A stretch of DNA of 45,077 nt from positions 1 through 45,077 of IMG/VR virus record IMGVR_UViG_3300035689_000029, one strand, 5' to 3'. The DNA comes from a virus. This document shows, piece by piece, positions 6,306-13,475 of the stretch. Under the pieces are notes generated by a model. That model saw only the letters and a program-made list of their open reading frames with translations. It was not told where the DNA came from and ran no database searches. How positions within the stretch are numbered: the first letter of the stretch is position 1; each line of letters begins with the position of its first letter. The position numbers were made by a program, and so were the translations under genes.

Positions 6306-7712
6306 TCAACAAGAACCCCAATTAGCAAGAAAGATACCCAAATCTATACCATCTGTGGTTCCGTCATCGTTGATATCGTATTGTGGTGTTCCCCAAGAAC
6401 CAAGTAACATACCAAGATCGTCACCGTTTACAATCCTGTCTCCATTAAAATCTGCTGGACAAGAGACAGGGAGAGCAGCCCGAACTGCCGCTTCGGCATT
6501 GAGCATTCCCCACCCGGTGAGAGTATCGTAGCCTGCGGTTCCCATGTCCTTGCATGATGACTGCATGATCGATTCCACTTGTGCTGCCGAAAGGGAGGGA
6601 TTGACTGAAAGAATCAATGCTGCTACCCCTGCTGCATATGGCGAAGAGAACGATGTACCATCAATCGTGGTGTAATCTCCCGACACATATCCATCGGTTC
6701 CCGTTCGGTCTGTGGTATAAATCGATTGTCCTGCTGCAACAAAAGCCAGTTTTGTACCATACGAAGAGAAGGATGCTTTCTGCCCGTTTCGGCTTGAAGC
6801 ACCGACTGCTACGACTCCATTTGATCGTGCAGGAAATCCGATGCTTGTGTTTCCCGAGTTACCCGAACTCGCAAAGTTGACTACACCCGCATTTCGTGCA
6901 GCGATGTATGCATTCGTCATGGCCGTCGATGCCGTACCATAGTCGTTGCTATTGTTTGTGACACGAACACCGTTTGCGATGCCCCAATTGATTGCATTGA
7001 CAGTCCATGATGTCTGCCCCTGCCACGATCCATTGCATGGTGTGATGGCTGTTCCCACTTTCGCAGAAATCACCTTGCATTCAGGAGCGACACCAACCGT
7101 ACCGATGCCATTGTTGATGATGCCTGCAATGCAGCCAGCAACCGCTGTACCATGATTGTCACACGAATTGCTCGGTCCTCCTCCAGCCACACCATTCACC
7201 GCACCAGTAGTGAAGTCACGACCAGCCAGTTGGTTGATATCGGGATGGTTTTGCTGTATGCCTGTTTCGAAAACAAGAATGCGAATATTCGCAGAACCTT
7301 TCGTCATTGTCCACGCATTCGTGGTATTCATGTCAAAGTTGATGAGTCCACCCGACTGCCCTATGTTGCGATGACCCCAGCACTGAGAAAAGCCAGAGTC
7401 GTTTGGAATCACCTCGTTTTGCTTTGCTACAAATATTCTATCTTCTTCTACAAATTCCACATTTGGATTCATAGAAAGAGTGGCCATGGCGGTTTGCATA
7501 AAAGCCACATTCTTCATGTTGACTAGAGAAAGGTTTGGAATATGGGAATAGTGTTCCACCGCTTCAATTCCATTCACATTCATCAAAACGGCATCTTTAT
7601 TCACATTTTCTTTCCATTGTACAAAGAAAGTATCGACTTCCTGCTTTCCTTTGTTTATGTCTACTCCACCCACCATCAGCAAACTCATCAGAACTAATAG
7701 AATGGCTTTCAT
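6306..7712 (-). CDS. Secreted subtilisin-like (S8) protease with C-terminal dockerin-type repeats
   Basis: 468 aa. A signal peptide (MKAILLVLMSLLMVGG) is followed by an inhibitor I9-like propeptide (FFVQWKENVN...VEFVEEDR) and an S8 domain: ILVFETGIQ, DNHGTAVAGCIAG (His), FASSGNSGN (oxyanion Asn) and DGTSFSSPYAAG (Ser). The catalytic Asp position reads Glu (FETG instead of the usual DTG). The last 55 residues are two dockerin-type calcium repeats (ADFNGDRIVNGDDL and YDINDDGTTDGIDL) each ending in a GSWG/ANWG motif, typical of planctomycete secreted proteins. Strong RBS GGAGG. Unusual for a phage; it may aid release or entry, or be captured host cargo. Confidence 0.88.
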   Translation of the reverse strand: MKAILLVLMSLLMVGGVDINKGKQEVDTFFVQWKENVNKDAVLMNVNGIEAVEHYSHIPNLSLVNMKNVAFMQTAMATLSMNPNVEFVEEDRIFVAKQNEVIPNDSGFSQCWGHRNIGQSGGLINFDMNTTNAWTMTKGSANIRILVFETGIQQNHPDINQLAGRDFTTGAVNGVAGGGPSNSCDNHGTAVAGCIAGIINNGIGTVGVAPECKVISAKVGTAITPCNGSWQGQTSWTVNAINWGIANGVRVTNNSNDYGTASTAMTNAYIAARNAGVVNFASSGNSGNTSIGFPARSNGVVAVGASSRNGQKASFSSYGTKLAFVAAGQSIYTTDRTGTDGYVSGDYTTIDGTSFSSPYAAGVAALILSVNPSLSAAQVESIMQSSCKDMGTAGYDTLTGWGMLNAEAAVRAALPVSCPADFNGDRIVNGDDLGMLLGSWGTPQYDINDDGTTDGIDLGIFLANWGSC

Positions 7713-7773
7713 GATTTGTCCTCCATGTCTAATACGATAGACTACGGGTGTGTGTTCAGTATTATGTAGATTT

Positions 7774-7781
7774 GATAAATA
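7774..7781 (+). promoter_or_regulatory. T4-type late promoter, GATAAATA
   Basis: GATAAATA with exactly 5 nt to ATG 7787 and no ribosome-binding site; a leaderless transcript is predicted. Confidence 0.6.
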
Positions 7782-7786
7782 ACTCT

Positions 7787-8254
7787 ATGCTCACCTTTCG
7801 GCAATACCTCGCAGAGATCTTTCGGCCTAGTGCAGTATACAGAGCCAAAGAAAAGCATCCTGATGTCACTCACGACAGCGATGAGAGAGTATCCTATGCC
7901 AACATCACAAAGGATAGCAAGGGAAAGCCTATCTCCGCCAAAACCATACGAACAGACTTCATGAATCTTGGTCAAAACAATTGGGAAGTATTGTTCAGCG
8001 TAGGTGGATATCATGGCATAGAAGATCCAAGCAGAGAATTTCCTTCAGATGTGGCAAGAAAAGTATTCGATCATATCAGTCATTTCGTACAAACACAGCA
8101 TGAGTTGAGCGGAAAGAAGCCATTTCTGCAATACGACACAGAGCATCCAAAGAAGCACAGAATCTATCAGGCTGGAGCAAAACGGCTCGGAATCGTCGCA
8201 TCAAATGTATCCGCACTTCCACCAAACAAAGAACTAGATAGACCAAGGAGATAA
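7787..8254 (+). CDS. Late protein with capsid-targeting-like N-terminus (candidate internal head protein)
   Basis: 155 aa. The N-terminus MLTFRQYLAE resembles the T4 internal-protein packaging peptide MKTYQEFIAE, ending in an [L/I]-x-E site where the gp21 protease would cut. The rest is basic and contains DSKGKPISAKTIRTD and WEVLFSVGGYHG. The start at 7787 rather than the upstream in-frame codon is set by the late promoter 5 nt before it. The downstream gene starts 1 nt after the stop. Biochemical function unknown. Confidence 0.7.
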   Translation: MLTFRQYLAEIFRPSAVYRAKEKHPDVTHDSDERVSYANITKDSKGKPISAKTIRTDFMNLGQNNWEVLFSVGGYHGIEDPSREFPSDVARKVFDHISHFVQTQHELSGKKPFLQYDTEHPKKHRIYQAGAKRLGIVASNVSALPPNKELDRPRR

Positions 8255-8255
8255 T

Positions 8256-8651
8256 ATGGACAAGAACAAACAACTCAAATCAGTCGCCGACGCATACCGT
8301 CAAATGAAACTAGACGAGCAACAACGCCTCACACCACAAAGAGAAAAGGTATTGGATGCTGCCGATAGACAATCACAAATAGCATTAGGACAATCTCTCA
8401 CTTTTGGTAAAAATGATCCAGCGTATATACAACGAGCCACGGATGCTCTAGGTAGACATTCAAGAGCACAAGTACTTCGTCATTTAGCAGAACCAGAGGG
8501 TAAAAGAACAGGTGCATATGCAGGATCAACAGACAAAGAACTAAAAGCCGATTTAGATCATATGCGGAAACTACGAACCTCACCGGAACATCAAAAAGCA
8601 GTAGAGGATTGGGTAAAGAAAGAATCAGATAAGAGAAAGAACAGACAGTAA
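8256..8651 (+). CDS. Hypothetical charged helical protein
   Basis: 131 aa starting MDKNKQLKSVADAYRQMKLDE, rich in K, R, E, Q and A; predicted mostly helical. It follows the previous late gene by 1 nt, with RBS AAGGAG upstream inside that gene, so the pair is probably co-expressed late. No family recognised. Confidence 0.7.
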   Translation: MDKNKQLKSVADAYRQMKLDEQQRLTPQREKVLDAADRQSQIALGQSLTFGKNDPAYIQRATDALGRHSRAQVLRHLAEPEGKRTGAYAGSTDKELKADLDHMRKLRTSPEHQKAVEDWVKKESDKRKNRQ

Positions 8652-8716
8652 GGTATATACAGGGATAGACACCCGTTTCGGCATTAGCATACACGGGGAG
8701 CTGAAAGCCTGTATAC
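8652..8716 (+). ncRNA. Structured hairpin element after the 8.6 kb late genes
   Basis: TATACAGG (near 8657) pairs with CCTGTATA (near 8708), and inside it ACCCGT pairs with ACGGGG, giving a two-part stem. There is no T-run, so it is not a classical terminator. It could be an RNA processing site, a 3' stabiliser or a small RNA. Confidence 0.4.
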
Positions 8717-8739
8717 GAAATGTGTCAAAATGACAGGTA

Positions 8740-8792
8740 GTGTGGGTAGGGGTTAGAAATGTGTGGGGGAATATGGGGGGAAGTGGGGCTTA
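8740..8792 (+). repeat. G-tract cluster at the left edge of the GC-rich island
   Basis: GGG, GGGG, GGGGG, GGGGGG and GGGG runs separated by short A/T-containing spacers; the plus strand could form a G-quadruplex. The element GGGTAGGGG here reappears in inverted orientation in the repeat region at 18.6-18.8 kb. No gene is supported between 8717 and 8892. Confidence 0.45.
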
Positions 8793-8892
8793 GGTGGCAA
8801 TCTATTCCGAATGCCGCCAATACCGCGAATGCCTCTCAGCCCCTCTGTCGAGAAACCCCAAAAGTTTGCAATAAAACACTTACGGCTCCCAG

Positions 8893-9189
8893 TCACCCTT
8901 TCCAACGCTGGCCAGTACCGCCAGACCCCTCTACATTCTTGTGAAGCCGCTTCGGCACCTTAGACTTTATGCGAGAGATCACCTCGCTCCAGCGTCCCCC
9001 AGATGCTTTGTCTGGTGTGAGTGTTGCATCGGCTCCCAGACCGGGTAAGCATCCCTCCATTGTCTTGAATACCTTTTTCTTTCGGCAATGGGGACAGGGT
9101 TTCGAACAGGGAGATTCCCGTTCGGCAATGGTATGCATTTCTTCCCAGAGTTTGTTGCAATTTGAGCACGAATAATTATACGTTGGCAT
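8893..9189 (-). CDS. FmdB-type zinc-ribbon protein
   Basis: 98 aa. Starts MPTYNYSCSNCNKLWEEMH, then CPHCRKKKVFKTMEG: the two CxxC knuckles and the opening MPTYxYxCxxC are those of the FmdB/regulatory zinc-ribbon family, known in phages as small proteins of unclear role. The C-terminus is basic. ATG 9189 is chosen because TAGGAG stands 8 nt before it and a late octamer lies further upstream; the longer frame lacks support. Confidence 0.82.
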   Translation of the reverse strand: MPTYNYSCSNCNKLWEEMHTIAERESPCSKPCPHCRKKKVFKTMEGCLPGLGADATLTPDKASGGRWSEVISRIKSKVPKRLHKNVEGSGGTGQRWKG

Positions 9190-9207
9190 GATATAGACTC
9201 CTATGCA

Positions 9208-9252
9208 TCTATTTATTCCATGTAATAATATGCTATGCAATGGAATAATATG
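9208..9252 (-). promoter_or_regulatory. Late octamer AATAAATA plus direct repeats upstream of the zinc-ribbon gene
   Basis: On the minus strand AATAAATA (9217..9210) lies 20 nt before the ATG. Just upstream, GCATATTATT occurs twice (each followed by a CCAT or ACAT) at 22-nt spacing. This looks like an operator or activator site as well as a late promoter. Confidence 0.4.
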
Positions 9253-9256
9253 CACA

Positions 9257-9266
9257 TACTATCAAC
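9257..9266 (-). promoter_or_regulatory. Conserved island box GTTGATAGTA
   Basis: Copy 1 of a 10-bp box (minus strand GTTGATAGTA) seen between genes of the island. This copy begins 1 nt after the stop codon of the upstream HExxH gene. Confidence 0.55.
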
Positions 9267-9267
9267 T

Positions 9268-9858
9268 TTATACGAGTTTGACTAGTGCTTCTTCGATGTG
9301 TGGTGGAATAGCAGCGTGGGTCTGTGTGCGGAAGTCGCTGGGCATCATGGATAGAATGGTACGACTGCGGAATGGATCGCGCTTGAACGCCCAGAACTTG
9401 CGTGTTTGATGCATGATGAAATGGCTGTAAATGTAGCAGTTAGCACGGCGAATGTATAGGTCTAGATTGACGGGTAGTTGATAGTATTTGATCAGATCAA
9501 CGGACCTCCGTTCGGCATCCCTCTCCATCTCTCGTACAATACGGAAAGCCCTGGTTAGGTCCCGTTCGGCATACTCCTTGCCTCCAAACCAGTTGTCGAT
9601 CATGTCGATAGCGTTTCCAGAGCGGTGGTAGGAGCGATCCCCTTCCACCCATTGGCGGTAATGGGCATACTCATGCGCCAATACTCCAAGCCATTGAGTG
9701 CTCGCTCGTGCTACTCGAATCTCTTTCTCGTGTTCTGAGAAGTAACCATCGACGCGAAAGCCGTTGCAATTGATTTGCTTTCCCCTGCCGAAGACCAGGA
9801 TACAATCCCGTTCAGCGAGGTCGTTTCGAACCATTCGGATGAAGTGTGATTGCTGCAT
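9268..9858 (-). CDS. HExxH zinc metallopeptidase-like protein
   Basis: 196 aa. The motif VLAHEYAHYRQW (about residues 59-70) is the zincin HExxH signature, preceded by a predicted beta segment. The following helical part contains WFGGKEYAERD. No signal peptide, so it would act inside the infected cell or virion. ATG 9858 is chosen because GGAG lies 7 nt upstream; the earlier ATG at 9873 has no RBS. The copy of the GTTGATAGTA box overlaps that earlier ATG. Substrate unknown. Confidence 0.75.
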   Translation of the reverse strand: MQQSHFIRMVRNDLAERDCILVFGRGKQINCNGFRVDGYFSEHEKEIRVARASTQWLGVLAHEYAHYRQWVEGDRSYHRSGNAIDMIDNWFGGKEYAERDLTRAFRIVREMERDAERRSVDLIKYYQLPVNLDLYIRRANCYIYSHFIMHQTRKFWAFKRDPFRSRTILSMMPSDFRTQTHAAIPPHIEEALVKLV

Positions 9859-9872
9859 GGGTGATCTCCACA

Positions 9873-9882
9873 TACTATCAAC
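9873..9882 (-). promoter_or_regulatory. Conserved island box GTTGATAGTA
   Basis: Copy 2, 14 nt upstream of the HExxH gene start and just after the terminator of the preceding gene. Confidence 0.55.
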
Positions 9883-9891
9883 AATCTTACC

Positions 9892-9931
9892 AAATGAAAA
9901 CGAGCCAGTCAAGATATGTATCCTGACTGGC
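9892..9931 (-). terminator. Terminator hairpin after the 9958 gene
   Basis: GCCAGTCA pairs with TGACTGGC on the minus strand and is followed by TCGTTTTCATTT. Confidence 0.7.
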
Positions 9932-9957
9932 CCGCATGGGCAAAGAATCGTTACGAT

Positions 9958-10188
9958 TTATTCGACGGGTGACTGCATGGGTGGCAGCCCTTCGAAACCG
10001 GGTTCTGTCGTGATCGCTTCCCGGTATCGCTCCATCAGCATCACGGGAAGGGGCATGTGCTTTGCGCGCCGCCTCGCTTCTGCGCGAATGTGCTTCGGAA
10101 CCCTCGGTGTCTTCTTGGGGTCCATCAGATCGTACAGAAAGCGGGTTGCGGCACAGATTGCGTTGTATTCTTCGGAAGGAAGTGTCAT
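9958..10188 (-). CDS. BPSL0761-like small protein, copy B
   Basis: 76 aa, MTLPSEEYNAICAATRFLYDLM...TPRVPKHIRAEARRRAKHMP. Same family as 2953..3198 but written with GC-rich codons, so the two copies probably entered or diverged long ago. The RBS AAGGAG is 6 nt before ATG. It follows the VWA gene by 9 nt and probably shares its transcript, ending at the terminator near 9900. Function unknown. Confidence 0.78.
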   Translation of the reverse strand: MTLPSEEYNAICAATRFLYDLMDPKKTPRVPKHIRAEARRRAKHMPLPVMLMERYREAITTEPGFEGLPPMQSPVE

Positions 10189-10197
10189 GGGTTCTCC

Positions 10198-12648
10198 TTA
10201 TCGGGCGATCATCTCAATGAAACGGTTGACGAGAACGCGGGACTTGTTCTTGTTCTCAAACGACTTGAGGAAGGCGCGCTTGACAACCGCCTGCGAAGCA
10301 CCCGCAGCAACCTTGTCGAACACATCCTCCTGCTCCATGATGGAGGTGTTGGCACGGATGATGAAGAACTCATCGTAACCCGTCGAACCCTTGTCCGCGA
10401 ACAGCACATTGTCCTCGCGCAGCTTGCGAGTGAGCGAATCCTTGACGACGGAGACAGCCTTGCGAAGCACATCCTGCTTGAAGTAGTAACGGCTCTTCGC
10501 GTGGGGATTGATACGCAGCATCTCCTGCTCGGTGACAGGCGCCTGACGAGTAACCTGATCACGGAAGAACACATCGACAGACGGAACCGAACCGCACAGG
10601 AACATACCGATGGCGCGAGAACCCGTGATGTCACGGAACGCAGTCAGCAGAATGTCCGTCGAACGCGCAGTCGGAGTGTGGTACTCCGTCATCATGCGCT
10701 TGCGAATGTCGATGTCCGAATAGACGGCGCGAGTCTTGGGATCGATGATCGTCGCGCTACCGTTGTGGTGATCAAGGTACGGGCACGAAGTGTCGCCGTC
10801 AGTCAGCCAGATCGTGTGAACGATGTCGAGCCGGTTCTGATCACGGAACTGCGGAACCATCTGAATCGCAGCGACGATGGACTCGTCAAGCGCCGTACCG
10901 GACAGGTGCCAGCGATTGGGGAAACGGAAGTAGTACGAGTCGTTGCGACGAGCAAAGGCGCGAGTGAACAGCATCATCTCCGCGATCTCGCTCTTACGCA
11001 TACGCGACGAGAACAGATTGATCAGGCTGAAGTACGGGTGAACGTGGGGAGCCTGCATACCGTTCTCAACCGTCTGAACCGCAGCGTAACCGATGCGAGT
11101 GCGACCGTTCCACACACAGTCCTGCTTCTGCTCCTCAGTCGGAGTCGCGTACTGATTCGCCTCCACACCGTCAGCCGTGTCGAACTTGCGCGTGGTGAAC
11201 GCATACACATCGAACGGAATACCGGCGCGACGGCAGAACTCCACAAGCACGAAGCACTGCTCAAGCACGGACATCAGAGTGCCACCCATCGAACCCGACC
11301 AGTCAACATACATGACGAGTCCGTGGTTCTTACCCTCGGGGAGGCGCACATTGCGACGGAACAGATCCTCGTTGAACTTGTAAGTGGCGATGCGCGTCAT
11401 GTCAAGCACACCGGTCTTGGCGATGCTGGCGCGCTTGGAGATCTGAGCAGCCTTGCGAAGTTCGAACTGCTTGATCAGCAGATCGACGGTACGCTTGCTC
11501 TCACGAATGAAAGTCTCCTGCTCCTTGAGGACTGAACCACGCGCAGTCTGCTCCTCGGGAGTGGTGGGGTTGAACACCGCCGGAACATCGGTGCGGGCGC
11601 ACTCCAGGACCTTCTTGCAGTCGATCACAACCTTGTCGAGATCGACGCTGACGAGTTCGGTGGGAGCGAGAATACCGTCGCTGTTGTCCCACGCTTCCAT
11701 CTTCGACACGCTGTTCTGAAGGTTGTTGTTCAGACTCTGCTGAGTGGTCGGAGTCGGTGCAGCAGTCTGCGACGAACCGTTGCCCGGCGCAGCGCCAGTC
11801 TTGGTCTGCGACTCCTCCTTCTTCTCAGACGAATCGCCTTCGGGGGAACCCTGACCATCGCTCTTGTCACCGGCGCCGTCGCCGTCGTTCGCTTCGCTCT
11901 TCTCCTTACCCTTCTCAGACTTGTCGCCAGACGCGGGAGACTTGCCGGGGTTGTTGTCGCCCGTGTCGTTACCAGGCGCACCAGCCGGAGGATTCATCTC
12001 GGGCTGATCCTGCTTGTCCGCCTTCTTGTGCTTGCAGTACTCGTAGAGATCCGCGGCGATTGCAGCCGCATCCTCAAAGGACTGCGAAGCGTCGATGCGG
12101 GTGATGAACTGCTGCTCCTCAGCGGTGAAACGAATACCGACAGAGCCGATGGTGCCCAACTTGTAGTAGAGGTTGAGGCGATCCGCCAGCGGCAGAGCGT
12201 TCATGTCCATCTTACCGATACCGAAGAAGTCCTTGGCGGACAGTTCGCTGTAAGCGTTCACGAAGTCGCGCTTGAACCCCGGAAACTTGTCCTTGATCAG
12301 CCGCTCAATGCGCGCATCCTCAACGACATTGAGGTACAGGCTGGCGATCTGCCACTCCTGACGCGAGGTGTCAGTCGTACCCGACATCGCGTTGATCGTG
12401 TTGCGCCAGCCCTCGGTGGGAGTGTGCAGAGCGTGGGAGATCTCGTGCCCGATGAGCATATCGAACACGTTGCGCGACATGTCGCGCCACTCGGGCAGAA
12501 TGAGGGTGCGATTCTTCAGATCGAACGCGGCGGTGCTCGCCTTGCGATCAACGATGACCGAGATGTTCTCGGTCGCGAGAATGCGAGCCATGACGCTAGC
12601 GGCGCCGTTGTTGTGCGTGGAGGTGGAGGTGGTAAGATTCTTTGCCAT
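10198..12648 (-). CDS. CobT-like protein: N-terminal HExxH region plus C-terminal von Willebrand A domain
   Basis: 816 aa. Near residue 65 is MLIGHEISHALHTP (zincin-type HExxH). A long acidic, Ser/Gly/Lys/Glu-rich linker spans about residues 215-310. The C-terminal half is a VWA domain with the MIDAS start YVDWSGSMGG and later IWLTDGDTS. This layout matches CobT-like partners of MoxR/CobS AAA+ ATPases, which are carried by several marine T4-like phages. Its likely partner is the AAA+ gene at 13476. The pair probably remodels or inserts metal into a target protein; real cobalamin synthesis is unlikely. A sigma70-like promoter lies immediately upstream. Strongly GC-rich. Confidence 0.85.
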   Translation of the reverse strand: MAKNLTTSTSTHNNGAASVMARILATENISVIVDRKASTAAFDLKNRTLILPEWRDMSRNVFDMLIGHEISHALHTPTEGWRNTINAMSGTTDTSRQEWQIASLYLNVVEDARIERLIKDKFPGFKRDFVNAYSELSAKDFFGIGKMDMNALPLADRLNLYYKLGTIGSVGIRFTAEEQQFITRIDASQSFEDAAAIAADLYEYCKHKKADKQDQPEMNPPAGAPGNDTGDNNPGKSPASGDKSEKGKEKSEANDGDGAGDKSDGQGSPEGDSSEKKEESQTKTGAAPGNGSSQTAAPTPTTQQSLNNNLQNSVSKMEAWDNSDGILAPTELVSVDLDKVVIDCKKVLECARTDVPAVFNPTTPEEQTARGSVLKEQETFIRESKRTVDLLIKQFELRKAAQISKRASIAKTGVLDMTRIATYKFNEDLFRRNVRLPEGKNHGLVMYVDWSGSMGGTLMSVLEQCFVLVEFCRRAGIPFDVYAFTTRKFDTADGVEANQYATPTEEQKQDCVWNGRTRIGYAAVQTVENGMQAPHVHPYFSLINLFSSRMRKSEIAEMMLFTRAFARRNDSYYFRFPNRWHLSGTALDESIVAAIQMVPQFRDQNRLDIVHTIWLTDGDTSCPYLDHHNGSATIIDPKTRAVYSDIDIRKRMMTEYHTPTARSTDILLTAFRDITGSRAIGMFLCGSVPSVDVFFRDQVTRQAPVTEQEMLRINPHAKSRYYFKQDVLRKAVSVVKDSLTRKLREDNVLFADKGSTGYDEFFIIRANTSIMEQEDVFDKVAAGASQAVVKRAFLKSFENKNKSRVLVNRFIEMIAR

Positions 12649-12655
12649 GTCGTAG

Positions 12656-12685
12656 ATTGTACCACAATTCGGGGGTTCATGTCAA
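12656..12685 (-). promoter_or_regulatory. Sigma70-like promoter TTGACA-N18-TACAAT
   Basis: Minus strand, with the -10 only 8 nt upstream of the VWA gene ATG, so the predicted leader is very short. TTTTCTAGGTAG and the conserved box lie further upstream. Confidence 0.75.
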
Positions 12686-12717
12686 CCCCCCCAAACCTAC
12701 CTAGAAAACGCCATATA

Positions 12718-12739
12718 GTCCGATAACTGTACTATCAAC
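12718..12739 (-). promoter_or_regulatory. Extended island box: GTTGATAGT + GTTATCGGAC
   Basis: On the minus strand GTTGATAGT is followed after 3 nt by GTTATCGGAC. The same 22-bp layout occurs at 15043 and 17147, always between a terminator and a sigma70-like promoter. Probably a binding site for a phage or host activator or repressor. Confidence 0.65.
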
Positions 12740-12759
12740 AACAATTGGCTGCCAAATGA

Positions 12760-12790
12760 TAAGGGGCGAGTCCTGCGAAGACTCGCCCCT
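12760..12790 (-). terminator. Strong hairpin after the 12822 gene
   Basis: AGGGGCGAGTC pairs with GACTCGCCCCT; the T-run behind it is weak (TTATCATTT). Confidence 0.65.
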
Positions 12791-12821
12791 GAAACGATGG
12801 GAGATGAACGATGCGGCGCCT

Positions 12822-13145
12822 TTAGACTGCCGCCGGCTCCATCTCTGTGCTGTCCGCAGTCACATCCCGACTGGTGCTCTCGTTAGGCATCACGGAGAGA
12901 ATGTAATCACACACCTCGGGAACCATGTATGTACCTCGGTTCTTGATTCGGTTCTTGTCCTTCACGATCCAAGCAGGCGCCCACTTCATTCCGTTGTTGA
13001 TGGCGATCTCGCGAAGGTAAGAGCGGTTGAAACCATGATCAGCCTTCAGCGTGACGGCTGGTGAAGAAGCGAGCCATGCGTTGGCGATCATGCGAACAAA
13101 TTCCTGCTGGTAAGACTTGAGATTGTCGTAAGTGTTAGTATTCAT
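12822..13145 (-). CDS. Stand-alone copy of the AAA+ ATPase N-terminal (PAWIVKD) domain
   Basis: 107 aa. The segment MKWAPAWIVKDKNRIKNRGTYM...VPE matches the N-terminus of the AAA+ protein at 13476 (MAFPPAWIVKDAYRNAGRG...VPE), and both begin with a short helical region. I take it as a shared substrate- or DNA-binding domain. ATG 13145 is chosen for its RBS AAGGAGTG 8 nt away, which overlaps the stop of the preceding gene. It may act as an adaptor or competitor for the AAA+/VWA pair; this is inference. Confidence 0.7.
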   Translation of the reverse strand: MNTNTYDNLKSYQQEFVRMIANAWLASSPAVTLKADHGFNRSYLREIAINNGMKWAPAWIVKDKNRIKNRGTYMVPEVCDYILSVMPNESTSRDVTADSTEMEPAAV

Positions 13146-13152
13146 TGTAGTG

Positions 13153-13401
13153 TCACTCCTTGTCGAAGTTTGGGAAATGGTTTGCGAACTCTCGGTTTGC
13201 TGCATCCTCGGCTGCGTGAAAGATGTTCACGAACCTGTTGTACTCATCCGGGAGCAGCGTGTTGGGGTCGTAACGGATGATGTCGAGAACTAGACGCGAT
13301 GCTTCAAGCAACTTGGATCGCTTGGTGAACATCGGATCGTGAGTGTAGAGCGAATCCAAGTACATCAGTCGGTCGCTGAGATTAGGTGGGCTCGGTTGCA
13401 T
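13153..13401 (-). CDS. Hypothetical helical protein
   Basis: 82 aa starting MQPSPPNLSDRLMYLDSLYTH; helical, acidic, with FVNIFHAAEDAANREFANHF near the end. Driven by the TATACT promoter at 13411. The stop lies 7 nt before the next gene. No family recognised. Confidence 0.65.
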   Translation of the reverse strand: MQPSPPNLSDRLMYLDSLYTHDPMFTKRSKLLEASRLVLDIIRYDPNTLLPDEYNRFVNIFHAAEDAANREFANHFPNFDKE

Positions 13402-13410
13402 CGTGTTTCT

Positions 13411-13438
13411 AGTATAGCAGGAGGCGGGGTACTATCAA
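13411..13438 (-). promoter_or_regulatory. Sigma70-like promoter whose -35 is the island box (TTGATA-N16-TATACT)
   Basis: Minus strand. Here the conserved GTTGATAGTA box (13431..13440) itself supplies the -35 element, with TATACT 16 nt downstream and the ATG 10 nt after that. Confidence 0.65.
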
Positions 13439-13439
13439 C

Positions 13440-13460
13440 AAAAATCCCGAAGGATTTTCG
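13440..13460 (-). terminator. Terminator hairpin after the AAA+ gene
   Basis: AAAATCC-TTCG-GGATTTT on the minus strand, running into T residues and directly into the GTTGATAGTA box. Confidence 0.7.
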
Positions 13461-13475
13461 TTGAAGCGGCTGCCA

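Noticed and set aside
9082-9590. Repeated TTCGGCA/TTCGGCAT words
   Set aside because: Most are in coding sequence and encode AER on the minus strand (Ala-Glu-Arg); not a DNA-level repeat.
10057-11535. Long plus-strand open frame (492 aa) opposite the VWA gene
   Set aside because: Shadow frame created by GC-rich codons; no RBS, no recognisable domain, Arg/Leu/Val-rich low-complexity translation. The minus-strand VWA/HExxH protein explains the region.
12028-12726. Plus-strand open frame over the VWA promoter
   Set aside because: Antisense shadow; it would run through the promoter and conserved box.
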